The notes beneath the pieces are model-generated. The model saw nothing but the letters and a program-made list of their open reading frames with translations. It was not told the DNA's origin and made no database searches. From the NCBI RefSeq assembly GCF_022374895.2, contig NZ_CP092423.2, positions 5,704,001 through 5,768,000 of the forward strand: DNA of 64,000 nucleotides, written 5' to 3'. The translations under genes were made by a program, and so were the position numbers. Positions 1 through 8,476 of the stretch are shown here, piece by piece. This stretch comes from Mycobacterium lentiflavum (GTDB taxonomy: Bacteria; Actinomycetota; Actinomycetes; Mycobacteriales; Mycobacteriaceae). Positions within the stretch are counted from its first letter, which is position 1; the number at the start of each line of letters is the position of its first letter.

Positions 1-112
1 CGCCGGAGATGAAATCCGCGCGCAATTCGCCGTCGCGCTCGATACCGAGCGAACGCAGATAACGGTCCAGCGCGGGCAGGTCCAGCCCGTCGAGTCGATC
101 AGCCGAAGTCAC
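1..112 (-). CDS. Phosphotransferase (aminoglycoside phosphotransferase-like) family protein, 5' end only
   Basis: Only the first 37 codons are visible; the gene runs off the left edge. It opens at a GTG (position 112), and the visible protein includes LDLPALDRYLRSLGI and then RADFISG. This resembles the N-terminus of the ACAD10/FadE36-type phosphotransferases, where a short helical segment precedes the ATP-binding lobe. It would be the third member of that family here, with the genes at 1093 and 14299. It starts 9 bases after the stop of the histidine phosphatase on the same strand, so the two are probably co-transcribed. The family call rests on a short stretch and is an inference. Confidence 0.55.
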   Translation of the reverse strand, partial: MTSADRLDGLDLPALDRYLRSLGIERDGELRADFISG

Positions 113-121
113 CGAACTTGT

Positions 122-730
122 TTACCATCGCTGATTACGCGGCAACAGGTCCCACACATGTTCGACGCCGTTGACTCCCGCCACGGTCGCCTGACCGGTC
201 CGCGAATACAGCAATCGGGTCACCGATGCGTAGTCGACCGGAAACGACAACAGCCGCTTCGTGCCTAGGATTTCGTGCAGCAAGAGGTTGATCACCCCGC
301 CGTGGCTGAACACCGCGACGGTGTCCTCGGGGTCGGCGGATGCGACGAGGTCGTCGGTCGCCGCCCGGATCCGCGCCCGGAATGCGTCTTCGTCGACCGC
401 ACTGGGCAAGTGGCCCTGCGCCAGCCGCTCCCACTCCTTCGGGTTTTCGGCGCGGATCTGCTCGACCGGGATGTACACCGGAAGGTCGCGATCGTATTCG
501 GCGAAGCGATCGTCGATCTCGACGGACAGTTGCCGGGCCGCCGCGACCGGTTCGGCGGTCTGGATGGCACGCCGCTGCGGGCTGCTGATCACCCGGGAGA
601 TTGGGAACCTGGCGAGCGCCTCAGGCAGGCGGGCGATCTGGGCCAGCCCGTCTTCTGAAAGGTCCGGATCCGAACCCTGGCCGTGTTCGCTGCGCAGCGG
701 CAACGCATGCCGGACCAGAAGCACTTGCAT
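122..730 (-). CDS. Histidine phosphatase (phosphoglycerate mutase-like) family protein
   Basis: The protein begins MQVLLVRHALP, the classic RH(G/A) motif of the histidine phosphatase superfamily, whose histidine is phosphorylated during catalysis. Later residues ISSPQRRAIQTAEP supply the conserved second arginine, and VFSHGGVINLLLHE supplies the second catalytic histidine. The frame stays open upstream to position 850, but the RH motif normally lies within the first ten residues and a GGGAGAG ribosome site precedes the ATG at 730, so that start was chosen (202 aa). It is followed closely by the partial phosphotransferase gene. The substrate cannot be told from sequence; family members act on phosphorylated sugars, nucleotides or lipids. 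Confidence 0.85.
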   Translation of the reverse strand: MQVLLVRHALPLRSEHGQGSDPDLSEDGLAQIARLPEALARFPISRVISSPQRRAIQTAEPVAAARQLSVEIDDRFAEYDRDLPVYIPVEQIRAENPKEWERLAQGHLPSAVDEDAFRARIRAATDDLVASADPEDTVAVFSHGGVINLLLHEILGTKRLLSFPVDYASVTRLLYSRTGQATVAGVNGVEHVWDLLPRNQRW

Positions 731-833
731 ATCTCTCCCTGTCGTTCGGGTGGCTTGTTCGCAGTTTCTCATCGCCCGCTGCCACCGCGCGCAGCCGCCG
801 CCTAATCTGCAAAGGAGACACCCTCTCGAGGAG

Positions 834-1001
834 ATGACCCGGCCGAGCATCGATTGGGACGCCGCCTACCGCCAAGAATCACCACCGCCGTGGAGCATCG
901 GCCGGCCGCAGCCCGAGCTGGCGGGCGGTGGAGGTCCGAGGCGGCACCCCTTTCACCGAACGTGCTCTGAGTGCGGATCTTCGGCGAATTTCTCGCCATG
1001 A
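834..1001 (+). pseudogene. Remnant of a SAM-dependent methyltransferase (N-terminus only)
   Basis: After an ATG at 834 with GAGGAG just upstream, the frame reads SIDWDAAYRQE followed by PPPWSIGRPQPELA. This is a recognisable N-terminus of small class I methyltransferases (thiopurine methyltransferase-like), which precedes the SAM-binding DAGCGxG loop. Here the homology stops abruptly after about 31 residues. The frame passes into a palindromic repeat (957-1012) and ends at 1001, and no SAM-binding motif follows in any forward frame. I read it as a decayed or deleted gene whose breakpoint coincides with the repeat. The residual 55-codon frame is unlikely to make a functional protein. Confidence 0.6.
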
Positions 1002-1012
1002 GAGCACGTTCG
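957..1012. repeat. Palindromic intergenic repeat, copy 1
   Basis: Perfect 12-base inverted arms CGAACGTGCTCT (957-968) and AGAGCACGTTCG (1001-1012) flank a 32-base interior. The interior resembles the repeats at 18501 and 27531, sharing a GTGCGG block, then a CGGCGA/ATTT core, then CGCC before the right arm. It lies exactly where the methyltransferase remnant loses homology. It may be a small non-autonomous mobile repeat or a REP-like element. Confidence 0.6.
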
Positions 1013-1050
1013 ACGCGGATGTCGGCGCCGGGCGGCAGTAGCGACAGTCC

Positions 1051-1067
1051 GGAGAATGCTATTCTCC
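1051..1067. promoter_or_regulatory. Perfect palindrome, candidate TetR operator
   Basis: GGAGAAT-gct-ATTCTCC is a perfect 7-base inverted repeat with a 3-base spacer, 25 bases before the first gene of the five-gene operon that includes the TetR regulator at 4221. TetR-family proteins of lipid catabolism bind palindromes of about this size beside their own operon promoters. TATTCT (1060-1065) inside it could act as a -10 element. The assignment to this regulator is inferred from position. Confidence 0.55.
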
Positions 1068-1092
1068 ACACAGAGAGTGGGGTGTGCGGACA

Positions 1093-2139
1093 ATGGCGAC
1101 TGCTGGTGAAACCCAACTAGACCCGGGTGTGCTGGGCCGATGGCTCGACGCCAACGACGCGCCCGGAAGCGGCGAAGAACCGCTTCTGGAGCAGCTCAAA
1201 GGCGGTTCGCAGAACACGCTGTATCTGATTGCGCGCGGCGGCGAACGCATGGTGTTGCGGATGCCCGGGCCCCGCGCGGACGCCGCGCGCATCGACGGCT
1301 TGCTGCGCGAGATCCGGCTGGTGCGGGCGCTGTCCGGCACCGACGTGCCGCACGCCGAGCTGATCGCCGCCGACGACAGCGGCACCGTGCTGGGCATGCC
1401 GTTCTACGTGATGCAGGCGATCGACGGATGGAGCCCGATGGACGGCGGCTGGCAGCCACCGTTCGACACGGACCCCGACGCGCGGCGCGGGCTCGCGTTC
1501 GAACTCGTCGAAGGCGCCGCCAAGCTGGGCCGGGTCGACTGGCGCGGCCAAGGACTCGAGGGCTTCGGGCGTCCGGACGGATTCCATGATCGGCAGGTCG
1601 ATCGTTGGCTGGCCTTCCTCGACGCCTACCAGGTGCGCGATTTGCCCGGCCTGACCGAGGCCGCCGATTGGTTGCGCCGCAACCGGCCCGCGGAGTACCG
1701 GCCCGGCATCATGCACGGCGACTACCAGTTCGCCAACGTGATGTTCGCGCACGGCAGTCAGCCTCAGCTCGCCGCGATCGTGGACTGGGAGATGACCACC
1801 GTCGGCGATCCGCTGCTCGATCTCGCCTGGTGCCTGCTGGGCTACGACGGCGAAAACCCCAAGGGCGATGGGTTTTATCTAGACATGAGCGGGATGCCCA
1901 AGCGCAGCGAGTTGCTGGGCCACTACGAGAAAGTCAGCGGGCTTTCCACCGAGAACATCGACTACTACCTGGTGTTGGCCAACTGGAAGCTCGGCATCGT
2001 GCTGGAAAAGACCTACGCCGCCGGCGTGCGCACCGGAAAGGTCGACCCCAAGATCACCGACGCGTTCGGCCCGATGATCCTCGCGCTCATCGCGACGGCG
2101 GCCGAGATGGCGCGCAGCCTGCCGACTAGGTGCCGCTGA
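1093..2139 (+). CDS. Phosphotransferase family protein (FadE36-like)
   Basis: This 348-residue protein has the aminoglycoside/choline kinase fold. A GGSQNTLYL loop near residue 40 opens the N-terminal lobe. The catalytic segment IMHGDYQFANVMF gives the HxDxxxxN signature, and IVDWEMTTVGDPLLDLAW gives the metal-binding DWE. It resembles the protein named FadE36 in M. tuberculosis, which despite that name is a kinase-like protein and not a dehydrogenase. In animal ACAD10/11 this domain phosphorylates 4-hydroxyacyl-CoA ahead of beta-oxidation, which suits the acyl-CoA dehydrogenase two genes downstream. ATG 1093 was chosen; an in-frame GTG at 1084 is possible. It heads a five-gene operon. Confidence 0.8.
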   Translation: MATAGETQLDPGVLGRWLDANDAPGSGEEPLLEQLKGGSQNTLYLIARGGERMVLRMPGPRADAARIDGLLREIRLVRALSGTDVPHAELIAADDSGTVLGMPFYVMQAIDGWSPMDGGWQPPFDTDPDARRGLAFELVEGAAKLGRVDWRGQGLEGFGRPDGFHDRQVDRWLAFLDAYQVRDLPGLTEAADWLRRNRPAEYRPGIMHGDYQFANVMFAHGSQPQLAAIVDWEMTTVGDPLLDLAWCLLGYDGENPKGDGFYLDMSGMPKRSELLGHYEKVSGLSTENIDYYLVLANWKLGIVLEKTYAAGVRTGKVDPKITDAFGPMILALIATAAEMARSLPTRCR

Positions 2140-2140
2140 A

Positions 2141-2899
2141 ATGGGTTATGCAGACCAGCTTTTCGACCTCACTGATCGCGTAGTGCTGATCACCGGCGGC
2201 AGCCGTGGACTCGGGCGGGAAATGGCGTTCGCCGTCGCGCACTGCGGCGCCGACGTGGTGATCGCCAGCCGGAACTTCGAAACGTGCGAGGCGGTCGCCA
2301 AGGAGATCCGGGCCGCGACCGGACGATCCGCGATGCCCTATGGCGTGCACGTCGGACGCTGGGACCAGCTCGACGGCCTGGTCGAAGCCACCTACGAGCG
2401 GTTCGGCAAGGTCGACACCCTGATCAACAACGCGGGCATGTCACCGCTGTACGACAAGCTGACCAACGTCACCGAAAAGCTGTTCGACGCGGTAATGAAC
2501 CTCAATCTCAAAGGGCCGTTCCGGTTGTCGGCGTTGGTGGGTGAGCGAATGGTGGCCGCCGGCGGTGGGTCGATCATCAACGTCAGCTCCACCGGGTCGC
2601 TGCGGCCCAACGGCGGCATCATCCCGTACGCGGCAGCCAAGGCCGGGCTCAACGCGATGACCGAAGGACTGGCACAGGCGTTCGGCCCGACGGTACGGGT
2701 CAATACGCTGATGGCCGGGCCCTATCTGACCGACGTCAGCAAGGCGTGGGACCTGTCCGGCAACGACAACTTCAGCCACCTCCACCTGAAGCGCGCCGGC
2801 GACCCGCGCGAGGTTGTCGGTGCGGCATTGTTCTTGGCGTCCGACGCGTCCAGTTTCACCACCGGTTCGATTCTGCGGACCGACGGCGGAATTCCTTAA
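2141..2899 (+). CDS. SDR family NAD(P)-dependent oxidoreductase
   Basis: This 252-residue classical short-chain dehydrogenase/reductase shows every expected landmark. These are the cofactor loop TGGSRGLG near residue 18, NNAG near residue 96, the catalytic Ser in NVSSTGS, the YAAAK catalytic pair, and a C-terminal DGG. It starts one base after the stop of the phosphotransferase gene, indicating translational coupling. With an acyl-CoA dehydrogenase next door it probably oxidises or reduces a hydroxy/keto acyl intermediate, but the substrate is not readable from sequence. Confidence 0.9.
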   Translation: MGYADQLFDLTDRVVLITGGSRGLGREMAFAVAHCGADVVIASRNFETCEAVAKEIRAATGRSAMPYGVHVGRWDQLDGLVEATYERFGKVDTLINNAGMSPLYDKLTNVTEKLFDAVMNLNLKGPFRLSALVGERMVAAGGGSIINVSSTGSLRPNGGIIPYAAAKAGLNAMTEGLAQAFGPTVRVNTLMAGPYLTDVSKAWDLSGNDNFSHLHLKRAGDPREVVGAALFLASDASSFTTGSILRTDGGIP

Positions 2900-2916
2900 C
2901 AGGCAGGAGTATTCGA

Positions 2917-4224
2917 ATGTCATGGGACTTCTCTACCGACCCGGAGTTCGAGAAGAAGCTGGCCTGGGTTCGCGAGTTCGTCCGCGACGAGGTGGAGCCG
3001 CTCGAGGTCTTGTTCCCGGGCTGCGAGTTCCTGCCGCTCAATGACGAGCGTCGGCGCATCGTCGATCCACTCAAGCAGCAAGTCCGCGACAATGGCTTGT
3101 GGGCACCACATCTGGGACCGGAGCTGGGCGGGCAGGGCTTCGGCGCGGTCAAGCTGACGTTGATCAACGAGATCCTTGGCCGCAGCCCCTGGGCGCCGAT
3201 CGTCTTCGGAACCCAGGCGCCCGATACCGGCAACGCGGAGATCATCGCGCGCTTCGGAACGCAGGAGCAGAAGGACCGCTACCTGTCCGGCTTGCTGTCC
3301 GGGGAGATCTTCTCCTGCTTCTCGATGACCGAGCCGCAAGGCGGTGCGGACCCGCGCGTGTTCACCACCCGCGCCGTGCGCGACGGCGACGACTGGGTGA
3401 TCACCGGTCGAAAGTACTTCTCCTCCAACGCTGCTGTGGCATCATTCTTCATCGTCGTCGCCATCACCGATCCCGACGTGCCGGTCCACCGCGGCGCCTC
3501 GACGTTCCTGATCCCCGCCGGGACCGAAGGGCTGAATCTGGAAGCCAACCATCATCTGGTGGGCGCGGACCCGCACGAGCCGGGGCATTCGCTGGTGCAC
3601 TACGACGGGGTGCGGGTCGGGGCGGATGCGTTGCTCGGCGAAGCCGGCCAGGGCTTCCTGATCCTGCAGACCCGGCTGGCCGGCGGGCGGCTTCATCACG
3701 CGATGCGATCGATCGGGATGGCGCAGCGCGCCGTCGACATGATGGCGCGACGCGCGAAAAGCCGCTTCACCCAAGGTAGCCCGCTGGCCGACAAGCAGCT
3801 GGTGCAGGAGTTCATCGCCGATTCCTACACCGAGCTGATCCCGTTCCGGTTGACCGTGCTGCACGCCGCCTGGCTGATCGACAACGGCGACGAGCATGGC
3901 GCCCGCGCCGAGATCGGAGCCTGCAAGATCCTGGCCTCGCAGGTACTGAAATCGATTGCACTGCGGGCGATTCAGGTGCACGGTGCGCTCGGCCTCACCG
4001 ACCAGCTACCGCTGGTCAACGTGCTGCTGGGCGGCATCGCGCTCGGGCTTGCCGACGGGCCGACCGAGGCGCACAAGGTCAACCTGGCTCGCATGCTGCT
4101 TAAAGGGTATGAGGCCGAGGAGGGCGACTGGCCGAGCGAAATGCTGGACGTCCGCCGCGACGCCGCCCGCCAGAAGTACGGCGCCCTCGTCGGTAGCGTT
4201 CCGGCACAACCACATTCGCCATGA
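2917..4224 (+). CDS. Acyl-CoA dehydrogenase family protein
   Basis: This flavoprotein of 435 aa introduces a trans-2 double bond into an acyl-CoA. Acyl-CoA dehydrogenase family signatures are visible: FSMTEPQGGADP in the FAD/substrate-binding beta domain, WVITGRKYFSSNA shortly after, and the C-terminal helical domain ending IQVHGALGLTDQLPL. That last motif pairs with FAD in family members. ATG 2917 follows the ribosome site AGGCAGGAG; the frame is open further upstream but overlaps the SDR gene. The 3' end overlaps the TetR gene by four bases (ATGA). The physiological acyl chain is unknown. Confidence 0.9.
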   Translation: MSWDFSTDPEFEKKLAWVREFVRDEVEPLEVLFPGCEFLPLNDERRRIVDPLKQQVRDNGLWAPHLGPELGGQGFGAVKLTLINEILGRSPWAPIVFGTQAPDTGNAEIIARFGTQEQKDRYLSGLLSGEIFSCFSMTEPQGGADPRVFTTRAVRDGDDWVITGRKYFSSNAAVASFFIVVAITDPDVPVHRGASTFLIPAGTEGLNLEANHHLVGADPHEPGHSLVHYDGVRVGADALLGEAGQGFLILQTRLAGGRLHHAMRSIGMAQRAVDMMARRAKSRFTQGSPLADKQLVQEFIADSYTELIPFRLTVLHAAWLIDNGDEHGARAEIGACKILASQVLKSIALRAIQVHGALGLTDQLPLVNVLLGGIALGLADGPTEAHKVNLARMLLKGYEAEEGDWPSEMLDVRRDAARQKYGALVGSVPAQPHSP

Positions 4225-4832
4225 CCGACCGGGTCGCCGCAGCCGTCGAACGCGCCCTCGACGAGCGGCAGCGGGGCGCCACCGCGGAGGTCGAACGAAT
4301 CCTGGCCGCCGCGGTGCGGGTGATGGAGCGCGTCGCGCCCGAAGAGCCTCGGGTCAGCGACATCGTCACCGAGGCCGGGTCGTCGAACAAGGCTTTCTAC
4401 CGATATTTTGCCGGCAAGGACGACCTCATCCTGGCGGTGATGGAGCGTGGTGTCGGGATCGTCGTGTCCTACCTTCAGCACCAGATGGCCAAGGAACGGC
4501 AACCGCGGGACAAGATCGCCCGCTGGATCGAGGGCACGCTGGCACAAGTCGCCGAACCCGACCTGATCAGGAAAAGCCGTGCCGCGGCCGGTCAGATGGC
4601 TGCCGCGACGAACTGGCGCACGGTCGATCACGCAATGATGTACCCATTGCGCGACCTGCTGATCGAACCGATTGCGGCACTGGGAAGTACCGATGTCGAG
4701 CGCGACGTCGAAGCGGTGTTCTGCTGCACCGCGGCGACCATGCGCCGATACATGGGCTCGGCCGTTGGGCCCGAGCCCGACGACATCGCACATGTGGTGC
4801 GGTTTTGTCTGAACGGGTTAGGAGCCAATTGA
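4221..4832 (+). CDS. TetR family transcriptional regulator
   Basis: This is a 203-residue repressor-type protein. The N-terminal helix-turn-helix includes RILAAAVRVMER followed by VSDIVTEAGSSNKAFYRYFAGKDDLILAV, which carries the family's F-Y-x-Y/H-F recognition-helix pattern. The C-terminal half is the variable ligand-binding domain. It sits inside the operon, overlapping the acyl-CoA dehydrogenase by four bases and the next gene by one, so it probably controls its own operon in response to an acyl-CoA or related ligand. The perfect palindrome at 1051-1067 is the best operator candidate in the region. Confidence 0.88.
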   Translation: MTDRVAAAVERALDERQRGATAEVERILAAAVRVMERVAPEEPRVSDIVTEAGSSNKAFYRYFAGKDDLILAVMERGVGIVVSYLQHQMAKERQPRDKIARWIEGTLAQVAEPDLIRKSRAAAGQMAAATNWRTVDHAMMYPLRDLLIEPIAALGSTDVERDVEAVFCCTAATMRRYMGSAVGPEPDDIAHVVRFCLNGLGAN

Positions 4833-5800
4833 TGCGTGCTGTCGTCTGTCGCAGCTACGGGCCACCGGAGAGCTTGGTGCTCGACGACGTTCCCGAGCCC
4901 GTCCCGGCGCCCGGCCAGATGCTGGTGCGGGTGCGCGCCGCGGCAGTCAATTTCCCCGACGTGCTGTTCATCGCCGGCAAGTATCAGGTCAAGATCCCAC
5001 CACCGTTCATCCCCGGCAATGAGGTTGCCGGAGAAGTGCTCTCCGTCGGAGAGGGTGCACCGTTCCATCCGGGCCAGCGGGTGGCCGGAACGACGTTCGG
5101 AGCATTCGCCGAGCAGGCGCTGCTCGACTCGGCACAGGCCACGCTGGTGCCCGACGACGCCGACTTCGCGTCGGCTGCGGCCTTCGGCGTGACCTACCGC
5201 ACTGCATACCACGCATTGCGCACGACCGCCGCTGTGAAGCAAGGTGATTGGGTCGTCGTGCTGGGTGCCGCGGGTGGAGTGGGTCTGGCCGCCGTTGATC
5301 TCGCGGTCGCGATGGGGGCGCGGGTGCTCGCCGCGGCGTCGAGCCCGGAGAAGCTGGAACTGTGTCGGCAGCGCGGCGCGGAGGCCGTCGTGGACTACGA
5401 CCGCGAGGACCTCAAATTGCGGATCCGCGAGCTCACCGGAGATGCCGCGCGGGTGGTCCTGGACCCGGTCGGAGGATCGTATTCGGAGCCGGCGCTGCGT
5501 GGCCTGGCGCGCGGCGGCACCTTTGTCACCCTCGGTTATGCGGCGGGCAGCATCCCGGCGATCCCGCTCAATCTCGTTATGCTCAAGGACATCTGCGTGC
5601 GCGGCATGGAGATCCGCACCTTCATGGCCGACTACCCGAAGGAATTCGTCCGCGACATCGACGAGCTGACGCACATGTTCGCCGACGGCACCGTCCGCCC
5701 CTACATCGGCGCGCGATTCCCGTTGTCCGAGGCGCCGGCGGCACTGCGATACGTCGCCGATCGCAAGGTACTGGGCAAGGTGGTCATCGACGTCGCGTGA
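4832..5800 (+). CDS. NADPH:quinone oxidoreductase family (zinc-free MDR) protein
   Basis: The 322-residue protein belongs to the medium-chain dehydrogenase/reductase superfamily. The GroES-like N-terminus reads PGNEVAGEVLSVGEG, followed by a Rossmann domain with LGAAGGVGLAAVDLA near residue 145. The cysteine and histidine ligands of zinc-dependent alcohol dehydrogenases are absent, which fits quinone oxidoreductases and enoyl reductases. Its ATG overlaps the TetR stop (TGATG). As the last gene of the operon it may reduce an enoyl or quinone intermediate; the family call is firm, the substrate is not. Confidence 0.85.
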   Translation: MRAVVCRSYGPPESLVLDDVPEPVPAPGQMLVRVRAAAVNFPDVLFIAGKYQVKIPPPFIPGNEVAGEVLSVGEGAPFHPGQRVAGTTFGAFAEQALLDSAQATLVPDDADFASAAAFGVTYRTAYHALRTTAAVKQGDWVVVLGAAGGVGLAAVDLAVAMGARVLAAASSPEKLELCRQRGAEAVVDYDREDLKLRIRELTGDAARVVLDPVGGSYSEPALRGLARGGTFVTLGYAAGSIPAIPLNLVMLKDICVRGMEIRTFMADYPKEFVRDIDELTHMFADGTVRPYIGARFPLSEAPAALRYVADRKVLGKVVIDVA

Positions 5801-5950
5801 CCCGGCCGCCACACTGGTTGCCGGGCAGGACCATAGCCCAATCTGCCTGCGGCTGAGCGACTAATGTGCGCCGCCCTTCCTTCGGGAAATGAATTGCCGC
5901 TCGCCGGCGGGCACCACGTGGCTCACTCCGCACCGAGGCGCGTGCGGCGG

Positions 5951-7825
5951 CTACGGCGTGACAATGTTGAACGTCGGGTTCGGCTCGTCGAGGACGTCGA
6001 GGAACATCTGCAGTGCGTTCTGGTCGCCGGCGATTTCCAGACCCGGTGAGGTGAAGTCGCCCATTGCAGTTCGCAGGAGCCGAGATTTGGTGTCCAGCTT
6101 GACCGTAACCGTCGCGGTCGCGGGGTCGGCGGCGACGTTGCGATGGACGAGCACGCCGTTGCGTAAGACGAGTCGATAATTCGTGGCCAGGTCGGCAAAA
6201 GAGATGTCGATGGTAATATCGAGATCCCAGCTGCGCGGGCCGTTGACGCGAATCGCAAGGCCGTCGAATATCTGCTCCGGCGTCAGTTGGGAAAGCATCG
6301 TCGACGACGTGACCTGGCCCGCCGTCCCGAAGTTGCCCTCGCGCAATTCGGTTGCCCCGCTCATGAAGAAGTTGCGCCACGTCGCGTTCTCGGCGCCGTA
6401 GCCCAGCTGCTCGAGGGTGTCGGCGTACAGCCCGCGAGCCGCGGCGTGCTCGCTGTCGGTGAAGATCGCATGGTCAAGCAGCGTTGCAGCCCAACGGAAA
6501 TCGCCGGCGTCGAACGCTTTTCGGGCCAACTCGACGACACGATCGATCCCGCCGATCGCGTCGACATAGCGAGGCGCGAGGGCTTCGGGAGGATGCGGCC
6601 AGAGTCGTCCCGGGTTGCCGTCGAACCAGCCCATGTAGCGCTGGTAGACCGCCTTGACGTTGTGGCTCACCGATCCGTAGTAGCCGTGGGTATGCCACAC
6701 CTGGTCCAAAGCCGGTGGCATCTGGAACATTTCGGCGATTTCGACCCCGGTGTAGCCCTGGTTGAGCAGGCGCAACGTCTGGTCGTGCAGGTAGGCGTAG
6801 AGGTCGCGCTGCAGCGACAAGAACTTGACGATGTTTTCCTGCCCCCAGGTCGGCCAATGGTGCGAGGCGAACACCACATCCGTGCGACCGGCGAAGGCAT
6901 CGATGGCCTCGGTCAGATATCCCGCCCAGGCATGCGGGTCGCGGACCAGTGCTCCGCGCAAGGTCAGCAGGTTGTGCAAGTTGTGGGTGGCGTTTTCGGC
7001 CATGCACAACGCACGGAAACGTGGGAAGTAGAAATGCATTTCGGCGGGAGCCTCGGTGCCGGGCGCCATCTGAAACTCGATCTCCACGCCGTCGATTGTG
7101 TGGGTCTCACCAGTCTCCCGGATGTCGATGGTGGGCACGATGATCGCGACCTCTCCCGTCGACGGAATCTGACCGAGCCCGCAGCCCACCTGCTCTTGCG
7201 GTCCGCGCTCTAACAGGCTGCCGTACATATAGGTCGCGCGACGAAGCATGGCCGGACCCGCGTAGACGTTCTCCTGCACGGCATGCGCGGTGAACCCTTC
7301 GGGCGCCAGCACGGCCACCGCCCCGGCATCCACATCGGCCTGCGAGGTCACGCCCAGCACGCCGCCGAAATGGTCCACGTGACTGTGGGTGTAGATCACC
7401 GCGACGACGGGGCGCTTCGCGCCGCGGTGGGTGCGGTAGAGGTCCAGCGCCGCGGCGGCCACCTCGGTGGAGACCAACGGATCGATGACGATGATTCCGG
7501 TGTCGCCCTCGATGAATGTGATGTTGGAGATGTCGAAACCGCGGACCTGATAGATGCCCGGGACTACCTCGTATAGGCCTTGTTTGGCGTTCAGCCCCGA
7601 TTGCCGCCAGAGGCTGGGGTGCACCGATGTTGGCGCCGGACCCGCCAGGAATGCGTAGACGTCGTTGTCCCACACCACACGTCCGTCGGCCGCCCTGATC
7701 ACGCAGGGCGACAGCGAGCCGATGAATCCGCGATCGGCGTTGTCGAAATCCGTTGTGTCATCCCAGGGCAGGGTAAGTGTGCGATGCGCCGACTCGATGA
7801 CTGGGGTGGGAGGCTTGTGGTCCAC
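5951..7825 (-). CDS. Alkyl sulfatase (metallo-beta-lactamase fold)
   Basis: This is a probable SdsA1-like alkylsulfatase of 624 aa that cleaves sulfate from primary or secondary alkyl sulfates. The metal-binding motif THSHVDH lies at residues 146-152. The central helical dimerisation region follows, and a C-terminal SCP2-like domain runs from about residue 500 to the end. It closely resembles M. tuberculosis Rv3762c (from memory). The frame stays open far upstream, across lpqH, so the start was set at GTG 7825, giving MDHKPPTPVIESAH, because conservation with that protein begins there; no strong ribosome site is visible. It is divergent from lpqH and convergent with the fatty-acid operon. Confidence 0.88.
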   Translation of the reverse strand: MDHKPPTPVIESAHRTLTLPWDDTTDFDNADRGFIGSLSPCVIRAADGRVVWDNDVYAFLAGPAPTSVHPSLWRQSGLNAKQGLYEVVPGIYQVRGFDISNITFIEGDTGIIVIDPLVSTEVAAAALDLYRTHRGAKRPVVAVIYTHSHVDHFGGVLGVTSQADVDAGAVAVLAPEGFTAHAVQENVYAGPAMLRRATYMYGSLLERGPQEQVGCGLGQIPSTGEVAIIVPTIDIRETGETHTIDGVEIEFQMAPGTEAPAEMHFYFPRFRALCMAENATHNLHNLLTLRGALVRDPHAWAGYLTEAIDAFAGRTDVVFASHHWPTWGQENIVKFLSLQRDLYAYLHDQTLRLLNQGYTGVEIAEMFQMPPALDQVWHTHGYYGSVSHNVKAVYQRYMGWFDGNPGRLWPHPPEALAPRYVDAIGGIDRVVELARKAFDAGDFRWAATLLDHAIFTDSEHAAARGLYADTLEQLGYGAENATWRNFFMSGATELREGNFGTAGQVTSSTMLSQLTPEQIFDGLAIRVNGPRSWDLDITIDISFADLATNYRLVLRNGVLVHRNVAADPATATVTVKLDTKSRLLRTAMGDFTSPGLEIAGDQNALQMFLDVLDEPNPTFNIVTP

Positions 7826-7946
7826 CGGCAATACATTGCCATTAATCCGCCCGTGCCCGAAAGGATGTGTCGAAAGCCGACGGGTTAACCCGGACGAAAC
7901 AATTTCGGTGAACCTCTTATATGCGGCCCGGCAAACGCGGCATACT

Positions 7947-7976
7947 GCGGTGACGGCCCTCAATGTTGAGGACCGC
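7947..7976 (+). promoter_or_regulatory. Stem-loop in the lpqH leader
   Basis: The inner arms CCTCAA and TTGAGG (7958-7971) are perfect with a two-base loop, and the outer arms GCGGT/ACCGC (7947-7951, 7972-7976) could extend the stem. It lies 24 bases before the lpqH start and just ahead of its AAAGGAGA ribosome site. CATACT at 7941-7946 could be a -10 element. Other bases between 7826 and 7999 hold the divergent promoters, with no further structure I can name. Confidence 0.4.
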
Positions 7977-7999
7977 AATGATCGGGCAAAGGAGAACAA

Positions 8000-8476
8000 G
8001 TGAAGCGTGAACTGACGGTCGCGGTAGCCGGAGCAGCGATTCTGGTCGCCGGCATTTCCGGCTGTTCGAGCGACAAGAAGAGTTCGAGTGGTTCCTCGTC
8101 GGGTACAAGCACTTCCGCTAGTTCGGGCGGCGGTGGTGGCACCAAGGTGATCATTGACGGCAAGGACCAGAACGTCAGCGGCTCGGTCGTGTGCACGAAG
8201 GCTGGCGGCAACGTCAACATCGCGATCGGCGGCGCCGCAACCGGCATCGCCGCGGTGCTGACCGACGCCGACCCGCCCCAGGTGACGTCCGTTGGGCTGG
8301 GCAATGTCAACGGTGTGACGCTCGCGTACGCCGCGGCCGGCGGCGGGGGCAATGCCTCGGCCACCAAGAACGGCAACAGCTACAAGATCACCGGGACCGC
8401 GACTGGCGTCGACATGGCCAACCCGATGCAGCCGGTGAACAAGCCCTTCGAGATCGACGTAACCTGCACTAGCTAA
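8000..8476 (+). CDS. lpqH: LpqH, 19-kDa lipoprotein antigen
   Basis: The 158-residue precursor has a lipoprotein signal peptide: MKREL, a hydrophobic stretch, then the lipobox ISGC with acylated Cys22. A Ser/Gly/Thr-rich linker follows (about residues 23-47), then the beta-sandwich domain with the two conserved cysteines, SVVCTKA and the C-terminal VTCTS. This is the surface-exposed TLR2-agonist lipoglycoprotein of mycobacteria. GTG 8000 is preceded by AAAGGAGA. Its 3' end overlaps the convergent tcrY gene by 8 bases, the same lpqH-tcrYX arrangement as in M. tuberculosis. The linker Ser/Thr residues are the expected O-mannosylation sites. Confidence 0.95.
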   Translation: MKRELTVAVAGAAILVAGISGCSSDKKSSSGSSSGTSTSASSGGGGGTKVIIDGKDQNVSGSVVCTKAGGNVNIAIGGAATGIAAVLTDADPPQVTSVGLGNVNGVTLAYAAAGGGGNASATKNGNSYKITGTATGVDMANPMQPVNKPFEIDVTCTS

